In this document: one piece after another, positions 43,438 to 53,368 of the stretch
How positions within the stretch are numbered: position 1 is the first letter of the stretch
Layout: each line of letters begins with the position of its first letter
NCBI GenBank assembly: GCA_934183255.1
Contig: CAKPSD010000001.1
Location: 124,001-188,000 of the forward strand
DNA: 64,000 nucleotides
Reading direction: 5' to 3'
Origin: an uncultured Bacilli bacterium
GTDB lineage: Bacteria; Bacillota_I; Bacilli_A; RFN20; DUOF01
Program-made: the position numbers and the translations under genes
Notes under the pieces: model-generated
Database searches by the model: none
What the model was told of the DNA's origin: nothing
What the model saw: the letters and a program-made list of their open reading frames with translations, nothing else

Positions 43438-44235
43438 TTAATCCTCCTTAAAACTATCAACAAGGCCGAACTTTTCTTCTTCGGGATATAAATAAGCAAT
43501 TAATGCTCTATTTTCTTTAGTATATTTTAGCTTATTTTGACTAACTTCTTCCATAATTTTAGTATATTTATTTGCATTAAATTTAGTATCTAGATACACT
43601 AAATCAGTTTTAATTGTAAAATATCCAATTTTTTCATCATATCCATTTAATAAGACATAATCAAAATCAAATGAAGTTGTTTCAATTTCAATACTTTCTA
43701 TATTATCTCTAACATATTTTGGAACTTGTTTGTATTTATAAGATACATTATTAAATTTATTTGAATTAACTAAACTAAAATCTGTTAGTTTATTAATCTT
43801 TTCAGCTAATGGATAATTATTTTTATCATTAACATTTCCATTGCTAAAAACAAATTTATCTCCTATTTCTCCAAGAGGATATATTTCTTCAATTTTCATT
43901 CTAACACCAAAAGGAGATTTTCTTATCTCCACATTTTCAATATATTCATTTGCTTCTAACACCTTAATAGCATTATTTTTATTAAATAACCACCAAAATT
44001 CATTCTTATTAATGTATGCTAAATCCATTAATTCTTGTTTACTATAATAAACATTTCCTGATACTTTTAAATTTATTTTAGAAAAGGGAGTAATAAAATA
44101 AACAATTAATATTAACCAAATAATAGCAACTGTTATTATTCTATTTATTTTTCTTTTTTTCATTTTTAAATGATAGTTAGTTCTCTCTAAGTCAATAGAA
44201 AAGGTTTTAGTATATGTAGTAGTATTACTATCCAT
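43438..44235 (-). CDS. divIB: Cell division protein DivIB/FtsQ
   Basis: Single-pass divisome protein. It has a basic cytoplasmic N-terminus (KKRKINR) and a membrane helix at about 32-50. A POTRA domain follows (INLKVSGNVYYSKQELMDLA...NEFWWLF, then YIENVEIRKSPFGVRMKIEE), then a beta domain. The 265-aa length is normal. AGGAGGGG precedes the ATG, immediately beside a 7-bp hairpin. It lies between murB and ftsA. Confidence 0.9.
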   Translation of the reverse strand: MDSNTTTYTKTFSIDLERTNYHLKMKKRKINRIITVAIIWLILIVYFITPFSKINLKVSGNVYYSKQELMDLAYINKNEFWWLFNKNNAIKVLEANEYIENVEIRKSPFGVRMKIEEIYPLGEIGDKFVFSNGNVNDKNNYPLAEKINKLTDFSLVNSNKFNNVSYKYKQVPKYVRDNIESIEIETTSFDFDYVLLNGYDEKIGYFTIKTDLVYLDTKFNANKYTKIMEEVSQNKLKYTKENRALIAYLYPEEEKFGLVDSFKED

Positions 44236-44249
44236 AATTACACCCCTCC

Positions 44250-44268
44250 TATTCTATTAATTAGAATA
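44250..44268 (-). promoter_or_regulatory. 7-bp hairpin next to the divIB ribosome-binding site
   Basis: TATTCTA (44250-44256), TTAAT, TAGAATA (44262-44268), directly upstream of the GGAGGGG site. It could modulate divIB translation or mark a processing point. Confidence 0.35.
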
Positions 44269-44322
44269 CACTTTTTTTTATTCTTTTTCAATTAATAGGA
44301 ATGGTAATTATTGTATTTTATT

Positions 44323-45207
44323 TTAATCAATAATAATAACTTCGCTTTCTAATTTTACCTTATGATCATAAAATACTTTTGCTTTAATTATATCTATTAA
44401 AATACGGATATCTTCTCCACTTGCATTTTTTGTATTTACAATAAAATTACTATGCTTATTACTAACTAAAGCATCTTTATATTTATAGCCTTTTAGCCCA
44501 CTATCTTCAATTAATTTCCATGCTTTAACATTATCTAAATTTTTAAATATTGAACCGCTATTTGGATACTCTAAAGGTTGACTGCTTTTTCTTTTATTTA
44601 TACATTCTTCCATTATCTCTTTAATTTTTTCTTTATTTCCATTTATTAGCTTTATTTTACAGCCTAAAACTATCTTTTTACTATTTTTAAAAAGACTATT
44701 TCTATATGAAAAATTACAATTTTCTTTTTTAATAACTTTAAAATTTAAATCTTCATCTAAATAATATACATACTTAATAATGTCACTAAAATTATGATTA
44801 TAGCATCCTGCATTCATAACTATAGCGCCACCAACACTGGCAGGAATAAAACTCAAATATTCTAATCCACTATATCCTTTCTTATACATTGAATAAGCTA
44901 AAGATAATAATAGTTCATTTGAATTTACTATTTCAAAATCTTTATTTTTGTAAAAATTCAATTTTATAATGCACTCTTTTTCTCTACTTGTAAAAATAAT
45001 ATTTGATCCATTCCCTAAAATATAATATTTCACTTTATATTTTCTTATTAATTTCATTACTTTTTTTAATTCTATATAACTAGTAGGCTCTATAAAATAT
45101 TTACAAATACTTTTTGTTTTCATTGTATTATAGTTTTTCAAATCTATATTCTTTTTTAAAATATTTTTATTAATTTTATTTATTTCATTAATAAACTCTT
45201 TATACAT
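44323..45207 (-). CDS. murB: UDP-N-acetylenolpyruvoylglucosamine reductase
   Basis: FAD enzyme making UDP-MurNAc. FAD-domain features are LGNGSNIIF and ASVGGAIVMNAGCY. The substrate motif is YRNSLFK. The catalytic Ser region is PNSGSIFKN, and the C-terminal Glu lies in LESEVIII. The 294-aa length suits type IIb. ATG follows GGAGGTAACTG and overlaps the end of murG by 8 bp. Confidence 0.95.
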   Translation of the reverse strand: MYKEFINEINKINKNILKKNIDLKNYNTMKTKSICKYFIEPTSYIELKKVMKLIRKYKVKYYILGNGSNIIFTSREKECIIKLNFYKNKDFEIVNSNELLLSLAYSMYKKGYSGLEYLSFIPASVGGAIVMNAGCYNHNFSDIIKYVYYLDEDLNFKVIKKENCNFSYRNSLFKNSKKIVLGCKIKLINGNKEKIKEIMEECINKRKSSQPLEYPNSGSIFKNLDNVKAWKLIEDSGLKGYKYKDALVSNKHSNFIVNTKNASGEDIRILIDIIKAKVFYDHKVKLESEVIIID

Positions 45208-46252
45208 CAGTTACCTCCTTTATTAAATCATATATTTTTGATGATGAATTAAAAGTAGCTAATTTCATGCTATTAAGTCTTAGTTTTATTCTAAGTGCAT
45301 TATTATTTAATAATTTATCTATATTATTTTTTAAGGTCATATAAGTAAGATTTTTTTCTTCTAGTAAAAGACATGCTTCATTTTTTAATAAATAAGAAGC
45401 ATTATGAAATTGATGGTTATTTACTACATATGGGCTAGGAATTAAAATTGTTGGAATACCTAAAGTAGTTATTTCACTAATTGTAGTCGCACCACTTCTA
45501 CTTACTAAAACATCACATTTTTTCATATAAGCAATACTATCCTCTAAATAAGGATAAATATTAATATTACTTTTATTAGTAATTTTGTCTTTAAAACTTT
45601 CATAATGCTTTTTACCTGTTACTATATGATAAATATTACTATCATCTATACTATTAATAAACTCTATTAAAACTTTATTTACACTACTGGATCCTAAGCT
45701 TCCCATCATAATTAAAATATTATTTTTAGTCATATCTATATTTACATTGTTTCTATTTTTTATACATTCATTACTTCTAGGATTACCAACCATAACTAAT
45801 TTATTTTTATGATATTCTTTAATTAAAGGAATACTATAACCTATCTTTTTAGCAAATAATCCTAAAAAGATATTAGCTTTTCCCATTGTGCTATTCTGCT
45901 CATGTAAGATAATTGGTACCTTCTTTATTCTAGATGCAATACAAACAGGAAAACTTATGTAATTACCAAATCCCACTACTGCATCTGGCTTATACTCATT
46001 AAATATTTTAATTGTTTTAAAGATGTTTTTAATAATACTAATAATAAATTTAATCTTGTTTATTAAACCATTTCTATTATTAAAGTTTAATCCAATAAAG
46101 TTTATTTCTTCTTTTTTGGCTACTTCTTCTTCAAGCTTATTTTTACACCCAATAAATAAAACATCTTCACCATAATTTTCTAAATATTTTATTAGTGAAA
46201 CAGCTGGATATACATGCCCACCAGTTCCTCCACTAGTTACTACTATTTTCAT
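45200..46252 (-). CDS. murG: Lipid II synthase MurG
   Basis: Peripheral membrane glycosyltransferase adding GlcNAc to lipid I. TSGGTGGHVYPA is the N-terminal glycine loop. VVGFGNYISFPV and HEQNSTMGKAN follow, and VSRSGATTISEI with IPSPYVVNNHQ form the UDP-GlcNAc site. The 350-aa length is normal. It overlaps ftsW by 20 bp and murB by 8 bp. Confidence 0.96.
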   Translation of the reverse strand: MKIVVTSGGTGGHVYPAVSLIKYLENYGEDVLFIGCKNKLEEEVAKKEEINFIGLNFNNRNGLINKIKFIISIIKNIFKTIKIFNEYKPDAVVGFGNYISFPVCIASRIKKVPIILHEQNSTMGKANIFLGLFAKKIGYSIPLIKEYHKNKLVMVGNPRSNECIKNRNNVNIDMTKNNILIMMGSLGSSSVNKVLIEFINSIDDSNIYHIVTGKKHYESFKDKITNKSNINIYPYLEDSIAYMKKCDVLVSRSGATTISEITTLGIPTILIPSPYVVNNHQFHNASYLLKNEACLLLEEKNLTYMTLKNNIDKLLNNNALRIKLRLNSMKLATFNSSSKIYDLIKEVTDV

Positions 46253-47351
46253 AAACGCTTTCCTTTCTATCTATACCTATTAATAAACCACTCAAAAATA
46301 AAATTAAAACTAATGAAGAACCTCCATATGAAAAGAAAGGTAAAGTAATGCCTGTCACAGGAAATATTCCTACTACTACACATAAATTAATAACTACTTG
46401 TATTGCAATTAAAGATGTTATTCCTATTGCTAAAAACGATCTCTTTAAATCATCACTTTTTCTTGCTATCTTAAAACCATTTACTATTAATAAAGCAAAT
46501 AATATAAGAACTATTAATGAACCGATATATCCAAATTCTTCTGCAAATATGGCAAATATAAAATCAGTTTGAGGTTCTGGCAAATAAAAGTGTTTTTGAA
46601 TACTGCCATCAATTCCACTTCCAAGTAATCCTCCAGGGCCTAAAGAATATAATGATTGAATTATTTGGAAGCCTGTACCTAAAGGATCTTCCCATGGATC
46701 TATAAAAGCCGTAATTCTATTTACTCTATATGGTGCAGATATAATTAAAAAAGCAAAAGCCACTACTCCTAATACTCCAAGCCTTAAATAATTTTTAATA
46801 GATGCTCTACTTACTACACTCATAATAACAACTGCTCCAATCATTACAACCCCACTACCTAAATCTGGTTGAAGCATTATTAAAGCAAATCCAATAAAAG
46901 TTACAAGTAAAAGTGGAACAACTCCTTTATAAAATTTATTTGTATTTTTATAGTTATTAGCTAAATAACATGAACCATATATAATAATTGCTGCTTTAAA
47001 AAATTCTGCTGGCTGAACTCCAAAACTACCTATTCCAAACCAACTTCTACTTCCTCCTCTTACCATTCCTACTCCTGGTATTAAAACTAAAATTAAAAGT
47101 AATAAACCAAAATATAATATATATTTAGCGTATTTAAAAATATAATTAATATTTATTTTCATTGCTATAAACATACTAGCTACTCCTAATATTGCAAATA
47201 TTAATTGTCTTTTAAAATAATATAAAGAATCATTTTCTTTATACAATGCCCATACATTACTAGCACTATAAACCTCATAAACTCCTATTATAGTTAATAA
47301 AATAGTGCAAAATAAAACTATCTTTCCATTTTTTCTTAGAGCTAATCTCAT
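46233..47351 (-). CDS. ftsW: SEDS peptidoglycan polymerase FtsW
   Basis: A protein with about ten membrane helices that polymerises septal glycan with a class-B PBP. SEDS signatures: GSRSWFGIGSFGVQPAEFFK, MLQPDLGSGVVM, LPEPQTDFIFAIFAEEFG and LPFFSYGGSS. The 372-aa length is normal. Because the lineage may sporulate, it could also serve as SpoVE. Its 5' neighbour is the giant sigma-like gene, with only 46 bp and no convincing terminator between, so readthrough is likely. Confidence 0.95.
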   Translation of the reverse strand: MRLALRKNGKIVLFCTILLTIIGVYEVYSASNVWALYKENDSLYYFKRQLIFAILGVASMFIAMKININYIFKYAKYILYFGLLLLILVLIPGVGMVRGGSRSWFGIGSFGVQPAEFFKAAIIIYGSCYLANNYKNTNKFYKGVVPLLLVTFIGFALIMLQPDLGSGVVMIGAVVIMSVVSRASIKNYLRLGVLGVVAFAFLIISAPYRVNRITAFIDPWEDPLGTGFQIIQSLYSLGPGGLLGSGIDGSIQKHFYLPEPQTDFIFAIFAEEFGYIGSLIVLILFALLIVNGFKIARKSDDLKRSFLAIGITSLIAIQVVINLCVVVGIFPVTGITLPFFSYGGSSLVLILFLSGLLIGIDRKESVYENSSN

Positions 47352-47397
47352 TAAATCACCCTAATAAAATATATGATTAAGATAGTTTTTATTATAT

Positions 47398-50300
47398 CTA
47401 TTTTTTATTAATATTCTTTTTTAAATTTTTACTTATTTTATCTGCAATTAAATTAATTTTTTCTATTACTTCATCATCAGTTTTATTTAATATTTTAGAT
47501 ATCTTATTAATATCTAGTTTATGCTCTTTATCTAAGCCTAAATAAAGCCATATAATTAATTTCTCATCATCACTTAAATCATTTAATGCTTTTTTTACAT
47601 TTTCTTTGCTATCACTATTTAATACTTTTTTCAAATATACATATGTATTTTCACTTTTTGTTAAGTATTCTTTCATCATTTTTAATGAATAATATATCAC
47701 TGCATATATTGCATCATTATTAGAATTATATTTTTCTTTTAATTCATTTAATGATAAAGCACTATTACCATTTAAACCATATTTATCTTCCATCACACTT
47801 TTACTTCTACTAGTTAAAGCATTAATACTATTTATTACTTTATCTTTTCCAAATTCAAGCACTAGTTTATCAAATGGATCTGCTTTTTCTCCATTAATTA
47901 TATTTTCTATATTAGCAAATATTCTTTTTTCTTTCTTTATAACAACAGGACCACTTACACCATAATATTTACTTATTTTAGTAGGAGAGCCATTATTTTC
48001 ATAGAAAACTCTCATAAATTCTTTATCTTTATCATTAAGTTTTAAAATGGCTTTTTTTATTTCTTCTTCATTAAATTTATTGCTTAATTTAGTAAATAAA
48101 TTTTCTTTCTTTGGTTTATATTCATCTATTTCTATAGCTTTTTTTATTTTTTTTGTAAGGGCTGTCTTTTTTGAATACATAGTTTCAAGTGAAACATTAT
48201 AATAGTCTGCTATTTTTTCATATGAACCATTAAAACTTTCAATTACTTTAGCAAACTCTTGATCTTTTTTATTAAGCTTTGTGATAGCTTCTTTTATAGT
48301 TTCTTCATCATAATTCTCCATTAATTTATATTTTTTAACATTTCCATTAATGATATTTTCTATATTATCAAATATTTTTCTTTCTAACTGACTCATATAT
48401 GATAAAGTTCTTCCATAAATTTTAGTTACCTTAGATATCATACAATCATTTTCATAAAATATTTTCATAAACTTTTGATCTTTATTTTTAAGCTTTGTAA
48501 TTACTGCTTTTATTGCTTCTTCGCCATACTTATCTTTTAAATCATTGTATAAATTCTTTTTGCTAGTAGCGCGCTTACCTGTTTCTATTATTATTTTTAT
48601 TCTTTTTAATATAGTACTCTTTTTTGTATATACAGAATCTTTTTCTATTCCATAATATTTAGCAACTTCATTACAAGATCCATAAAAACTATCATATATT
48701 TCAATAAATTTTTGATCAGTTACATTAAGTTTTAAAATAGCTTCATCTAATGCTTCTTTGCCATACGTGTTTACTAATTCATTATATAAACTTTGATAAT
48801 TATTTTCTTTAACATCATCAATGATATTTCCTATATTTTTAAATATTCTTTTTTCTTTTACATATATTGCTGATGCACTTATACCATAATACTTTGCTAC
48901 TTCCCTACTTGAACAATTTAAATCATAAAATACCTTCATAAATTCTTGATCTTTACTGTCAAGTTTTGTAATAGCTTCTTTTATAGTTTCTTCATCATAT
49001 TTATTTTTTAAATTATTGTATAAGTTTCTTTTATCATTATTATACTTACCTGTTTCAATTACTGTTTTTATTATTCTTAATATATCATTTTTTCTTTTAT
49101 ATACATAATTTTTATTTATTTCATAATATTTAGCTACTTCACTACAAGAGCCCTTAAAACTATCAAATATCTTAATAAACTCTTGATCTTTTATACTAAG
49201 TTTTGCAATAGCTTTATCTAGTTCTTTTTTCCCATAAATATCTACTAGTTCACTATATAAGCTCTTATATTCATCTTTAGATACACCATTAATAATATTT
49301 TCTATATTTTTAAATATCCTTTTTTCCTTTAAACATGTGGCAGATGCACTTATACCATAATACTTTGCTACTTCCCTACTTGAGCAATTTAAATCATAGA
49401 ATATCTTCATAAATTCTTGATCTTTACTGTCAAGTTTTGTAATAGCTTCTTTTATAGTTTCCTCATCATATTTATTTCTTAAATTATTGTATATATTTTT
49501 TTTACTATTAGCAAATTTGCCTGTTTCTACTACTATTTTTATTTTTCTTAATATATTACCTTTTCTTGTATATACAATATTATTTTTTATTCCATAATAT
49601 TTTGCTACTTCATTACAAGAACCTTTAAAACTATCAAATATTTTAATAAATTCTTGATCATCTGTACTTAACTTTAAAATAGCTTCATCTAATTTTTCTT
49701 TTCCATAAATATTTGCTAATCTATCATATAAACTTTGATAGCAATCTTTATTTACACCATTAATAACATTTTCTATATTAGCAAATACTCTCTTTTGCTT
49801 TGAACATATTGCTGATGTACTAACTTTATAATAGTCTGCTGTTTTTTTATTTGAGCAATTTAAATCATAGAATATCTTCATAAATTCTTGATCTTTACTA
49901 TCAAGCTTTGTAATAGCTTCTTTTATAGTTTCTTCATCATATTTATTTTTAAAATCTCTATATAAATTTTTTTTATTGTTAAAGTGCTTGCCTGTTTCAG
50001 CTGCTATTTTTATTCTTTTTAATACCTTACTCTTTCTTGTATATACATAATCACTACTTGTTCCATAATATTTTGCCACTTGACTGTAAGAACCATTATA
50101 ATTATCAAATATCTTAATAAATTCTTGATCATCTACACTTAACTTTAAAATAGCTTCATCTAATTTTTCTTTTCCATAAATATTTGTTAATACATCATAT
50201 AGACTTTGATACCAGTCTTTATTTTTACCAATAATAATATTTTCTATATTAGCAAATATTCTTTTTTCCTTTGTACATGTTTCGATGGCACTTATACCAT

Positions 50301-51885
50301 AATAATCTGCTACTTTTTTAGTTGAGCAATTTAAATCATAAAATACTTTCATGAATTCCTGATCTTTACTATCAAGTTTTGTAATAGCTTCTTTTATAGT
50401 TTCTTCATCATATTTATTTTTAAAGTCTCTATATAAATTTTTTTTATTGTTAAAGTGCTTGCCTGTTTCAGCTGCTATTTTTATTCTTTTTAATATCTTA
50501 CTCTTTCTTGTATATACATAATCACTACTTATTCCATAATATTTTGCTACTTGACTATAAGAACCATTATAATTATCAAATATCTTAATAAACTCTTGAT
50601 CATCTGCATTTAGCCTTAAAATAGCCTCATTTAATTTTTCTTTTCCATAAATATTTACTAATCTATCATAGAAAGTTTGTTTTTCATATGTAATAATTTT
50701 CTCTAATCTTTTAAAAACAGCATTTCTTTTATAATAGGCATTATTCCATTTAATATTATAAATTTTTATGAGTTCTTTTATAGAAAAGTTACAATTCATT
50801 AATTGGTGTAAAAAAAGCTGATCACTATCACTTAACTTTAAAATAGCATTTTCTACATTCTCTTTTCCATATTTATTTATAAATAACTCATATTTATTAA
50901 CTGAATGAGAATGTTTAATTTCATTATTTACTTCTTCACTTTTATCAGATTTATCCATTTTCTTTTTTAAAGTTTTAAAACAATTTTTAATATAATTTGA
51001 TACATAATTATTTTTTATATTAAGATATTTGCCTATTTCTTTTTGAGTAGTTTTATCATATCCACCTATCCCTAAATACATTTTTATAGCTGTTTTTTTA
51101 GAATCATTTAGTTTTTCTATATAATTAGTTATTTCATCCATACTATAACTAGCTAGTAATTCATTCATATAAGCAGTTTTTCTTATTTTTGAATCTTCCA
51201 TTTGTTTTTTAGCATTTTCTAAAGAAATATCAAAGCTATTAATTCCTGCATTATTTTTATTAATATCTATACTTTTTTCTCTCATTGACTTTAGGCATTT
51301 ATTGACTATTATTCTAATATTTTCATAACTACATCCAAAAACTTTAGCAATCTCTCTATAAGTCATTTTCTTATAGCCATCTAGTCCATAATGCATCTTT
51401 ATAATTTCAATATTTTTTTGATTTGGTATACTATTTATAATTATTTCTAATAATTTTTTTGAATATTTCTTGTATTCTTCAGAATGTATATTTTCAAAGT
51501 TTTCATCATCTTCGCCAATAAAATATTCTAAATCTGTATCATCTTCTTCATTAATTTTTGAGCTTAATGAAATGTTTGTTTCTAATTGTGGTGGTCTTTT
51601 TTTCAATTCTCGATATATTTCATATTCAATACACTTATAAGCATATGATGTAAAATTTGTTTCATTCATTTTATTTATATCATAACTTTTAATTGCTTTA
51701 GTTAAACCAATATATCCTACATCTATAAATTCATCTAATATTTGTTTTTCTGTGCGTAATGGAAGATTAACTGATTTTAAAATTATATGTCTAATTAAGT
51801 TAATATTATTTAAAAATAATTTTTCATAATCTTCTTTACTTTTTGTTTCATTATACTTTATGAAAAGTTGATTATTATCATCCAT
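47398..51885 (-). CDS. Giant sigma-70-like protein with ~14 tandem HTH-like modules
   Basis: About 1,495 aa. Residues 1-215 form a complete sigma-70-like head. Region 2 is FIDVGYIGLTKAIKSYD...FTSYAYKCIEYEI. A region-3-like part has TNISLSSKINEEDD. Region 4 is MTYREIAKVFGCSYENIR. A second region-4-like module follows (TQKEIGKYLNIKNNYVSNYI). Then about thirteen ~78-residue modules alternate in two types: A (LYxxLVNIYGKExLDEAILKL, DDQEFIKIFD, EVAKYYGI, VYTRKxxILKRIK) and B (NLYxxLKNKYDEETIKEAI, SKDQEFMKVFYDLNCS, EKRIFxNIENIINGV). Each looks like a sigma-4-type helix-turn-helix. Two more divergent modules close the protein. ATG at 51885 is chosen by alignment with the paralogue. Acting as a sigma factor is plausible; what the array reads is unknown. 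Confidence 0.75.
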   Translation of the reverse strand: MDDNNQLFIKYNETKSKEDYEKLFLNNINLIRHIILKSVNLPLRTEKQILDEFIDVGYIGLTKAIKSYDINKMNETNFTSYAYKCIEYEIYRELKKRPPQLETNISLSSKINEEDDTDLEYFIGEDDENFENIHSEEYKKYSKKLLEIIINSIPNQKNIEIIKMHYGLDGYKKMTYREIAKVFGCSYENIRIIVNKCLKSMREKSIDINKNNAGINSFDISLENAKKQMEDSKIRKTAYMNELLASYSMDEITNYIEKLNDSKKTAIKMYLGIGGYDKTTQKEIGKYLNIKNNYVSNYIKNCFKTLKKKMDKSDKSEEVNNEIKHSHSVNKYELFINKYGKENVENAILKLSDSDQLFLHQLMNCNFSIKELIKIYNIKWNNAYYKRNAVFKRLEKIITYEKQTFYDRLVNIYGKEKLNEAILRLNADDQEFIKIFDNYNGSYSQVAKYYGISSDYVYTRKSKILKRIKIAAETGKHFNNKKNLYRDFKNKYDEETIKEAITKLDSKDQEFMKVFYDLNCSTKKVADYYGISAIETCTKEKRIFANIENIIIGKNKDWYQSLYDVLTNIYGKEKLDEAILKLSVDDQEFIKIFDNYNGSYSQVAKYYGTSSDYVYTRKSKVLKRIKIAAETGKHFNNKKNLYRDFKNKYDEETIKEAITKLDSKDQEFMKIFYDLNCSNKKTADYYKVSTSAICSKQKRVFANIENVINGVNKDCYQSLYDRLANIYGKEKLDEAILKLSTDDQEFIKIFDSFKGSCNEVAKYYGIKNNIVYTRKGNILRKIKIVVETGKFANSKKNIYNNLRNKYDEETIKEAITKLDSKDQEFMKIFYDLNCSSREVAKYYGISASATCLKEKRIFKNIENIINGVSKDEYKSLYSELVDIYGKKELDKAIAKLSIKDQEFIKIFDSFKGSCSEVAKYYEINKNYVYKRKNDILRIIKTVIETGKYNNDKRNLYNNLKNKYDEETIKEAITKLDSKDQEFMKVFYDLNCSSREVAKYYGISASAIYVKEKRIFKNIGNIIDDVKENNYQSLYNELVNTYGKEALDEAILKLNVTDQKFIEIYDSFYGSCNEVAKYYGIEKDSVYTKKSTILKRIKIIIETGKRATSKKNLYNDLKDKYGEEAIKAVITKLKNKDQKFMKIFYENDCMISKVTKIYGRTLSYMSQLERKIFDNIENIINGNVKKYKLMENYDEETIKEAITKLNKKDQEFAKVIESFNGSYEKIADYYNVSLETMYSKKTALTKKIKKAIEIDEYKPKKENLFTKLSNKFNEEEIKKAILKLNDKDKEFMRVFYENNGSPTKISKYYGVSGPVVIKKEKRIFANIENIINGEKADPFDKLVLEFGKDKVINSINALTSRSKSVMEDKYGLNGNSALSLNELKEKYNSNNDAIYAVIYYSLKMMKEYLTKSENTYVYLKKVLNSDSKENVKKALNDLSDDEKLIIWLYLGLDKEHKLDINKISKILNKTDDEVIEKINLIADKISKNLKKNINKK
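47876..50910 (-). repeat. Intragenic array of alternating ~78-codon modules (471-bp period)
   Basis: About 13 in-frame modules; A+B pairs repeat every 471 bp. For example AAAGTGCTTGCCTGTTTC recurs at 49981 and 50452. Neighbouring pairs are nearly identical at DNA level, showing recent unequal exchange or slippage, while the outer modules are more diverged. Boundaries are approximate. Confidence 0.85.
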
Positions 51886-51944
51886 TAACTCACATCCCAA
51901 CATATTAATTATAATATAGCAATAAACTAATTTCAAATAAAAAA

Positions 51945-53186
51945 TTATCTGCTCTTTTTAGCAGATAATCTCATGTTTTTTACAACATTTATAATTTTAT
52001 CTTTTATTTCTTCTTCACTAGTAGAAGTTAATTTAGCAATTTCACTTATACTATATATTTTATCATTAAAACCATAATATAAATCTATTAATAATTTATC
52101 ATTTTTATTTAATTCATTGTAAAGTTTCAAAATAGTTATATTATCAGCTTTTAATACATTTTTTAATTTATTTAATCTTTCATTTTTAATTTTATTATTT
52201 AGTGTTTCTTTTTTTATATCTAAATATTTTTTTATTTTAGATGGTTTTTTTCTTTTTAATTCGTTTTCTAAATCTTTAAAAAGTAATGAAATATAACCAA
52301 CATGTCTACTAGACATATTAAAAAAGTTACTTATTTCGTCATTAGTCATTTTACTATACCCATCTATTCCTAAATAACATTTTACAGCAATCTTTCTTCT
52401 ATCACTTAAATTATTAATTTGTTGAAGTATTTCTTCTTCAGAATATTTTTTTAATAATCTTCTTATATATAAATTATCTTCAATTAACGAATTAGAAATA
52501 ACACGAGACATTTCATTAATTGATAAATTTAATTCTTCAATAGAATCAAAACCATTTCTATCTAGTATATTTTTTAATCTAAATAATTCCTTTTTATAAA
52601 TAGTTTCTATATTTTGTTTACTTTGCCCAAATTCATTTCCAATTTCTACAAATCTATGCTTTTCTTCATCATTTAAGCCAAAATACATTTCAATAATTTT
52701 TTTATGATAAGGATCACTAATTTTATCAAGTAATAGTTCTGTTACTTTTTTATAATATTCATTGTTATCTTCATTAAAAACTTTTTCATAATTATCATCT
52801 TCTTTTCCTAAAAAATCACCTATAGTAGTCTCGCTATCATCATATACTGTTTTATCAATGGAAATATTAGTATCTAGTTGGGATGGACGGACTACTAAAT
52901 TTTTAATAACTTCATTTCTTATACATGTATAAGCATATGTAGAAAAGTTAATTTCATCAATTTTTTGTATATCATAACTAGTAATAGCATTCATTAAACC
53001 AATATATCCAATATCTAAAAATTCATCTAATATTTGCTTTTTTGTACGTAAAGGAAGATTAACTGTTTTTAAAATAGTATATTCAACTAAATTAGTATTA
53101 TTTAAAAATAGATTATTAAAATTCTCATCATTTTTATTCTCATAATACTTCAAAAAAAGTTCTTTATTATCCTTTAATTCTTCCAT
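51945..53186 (-). CDS. Sigma-70-like protein with extra HTH modules (paralogue)
   Basis: 413 aa, homologous to the head of the next gene. Region 2 is LPLRTKKQILDEFLDIGYIGLMNAITSYD and FSTYAYTCIRNEV (in adjoining segments). The region-3-like part is TNISIDKTVYDD with IGDFLG, and region 4 is RFVEIGNEFGQSKQNIETIYK. Two more HTH-like modules follow (MTNDEISNFFNMSSRHVGYI and YSISEIAKLTSTSEEEIK). ATG at 53186 is selected because AGGTGG is seven bases before it; ATG at 53192 is too close. The two sigma-like genes are tandem on the minus strand, 59 bp apart, within the dcw cluster. A role as alternative sigma factors is inferred. Confidence 0.75.
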   Translation of the reverse strand: MEELKDNKELFLKYYENKNDENFNNLFLNNTNLVEYTILKTVNLPLRTKKQILDEFLDIGYIGLMNAITSYDIQKIDEINFSTYAYTCIRNEVIKNLVVRPSQLDTNISIDKTVYDDSETTIGDFLGKEDDNYEKVFNEDNNEYYKKVTELLLDKISDPYHKKIIEMYFGLNDEEKHRFVEIGNEFGQSKQNIETIYKKELFRLKNILDRNGFDSIEELNLSINEMSRVISNSLIEDNLYIRRLLKKYSEEEILQQINNLSDRRKIAVKCYLGIDGYSKMTNDEISNFFNMSSRHVGYISLLFKDLENELKRKKPSKIKKYLDIKKETLNNKIKNERLNKLKNVLKADNITILKLYNELNKNDKLLIDLYYGFNDKIYSISEIAKLTSTSEEEIKDKIINVVKNMRLSAKKSR

Positions 53187-53300
53187 AAACATACCACCTA
53201 TTCTTACATATTATAAATGATAATAAGAGCAATTACAAACAAAAAAATAATATGCATTTTTTCTTATTATATTATGAATTATATATTATTTTCATATTAT

Positions 53301-53333
53301 AAAAAGTGAACCTACGTATTTGTAAGTTCACTT
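53301..53333 (-). terminator. Terminator after the 53.4-kb lipoprotein gene
   Basis: AAGTGAAC (53304-53311) pairs with GTTCACTT (53326-53333), extended by TAC/GTA after one mismatch, with the T run on the minus strand at 53301-53305. Confidence 0.85.
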
Positions 53334-53368
53334 AAAACGCTGATATCTGCAAATTTAATTAATAATTA

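Noticed and set aside
47876..50910. Regularly spaced DNA repeats that could look like a CRISPR array or a satellite
   Set aside because: The repeats are 471 bp long, continuous, in frame and coding for protein modules on the minus strand; there are no short spacers.
53220..53290. 17-codon hydrophobic frame (MHIIFLFVIALIIIYNM) upstream of the smaller sigma-like gene
   Set aside because: The ribosome-binding site is poor and AT-rich intergenic DNA often yields such short hydrophobic frames.
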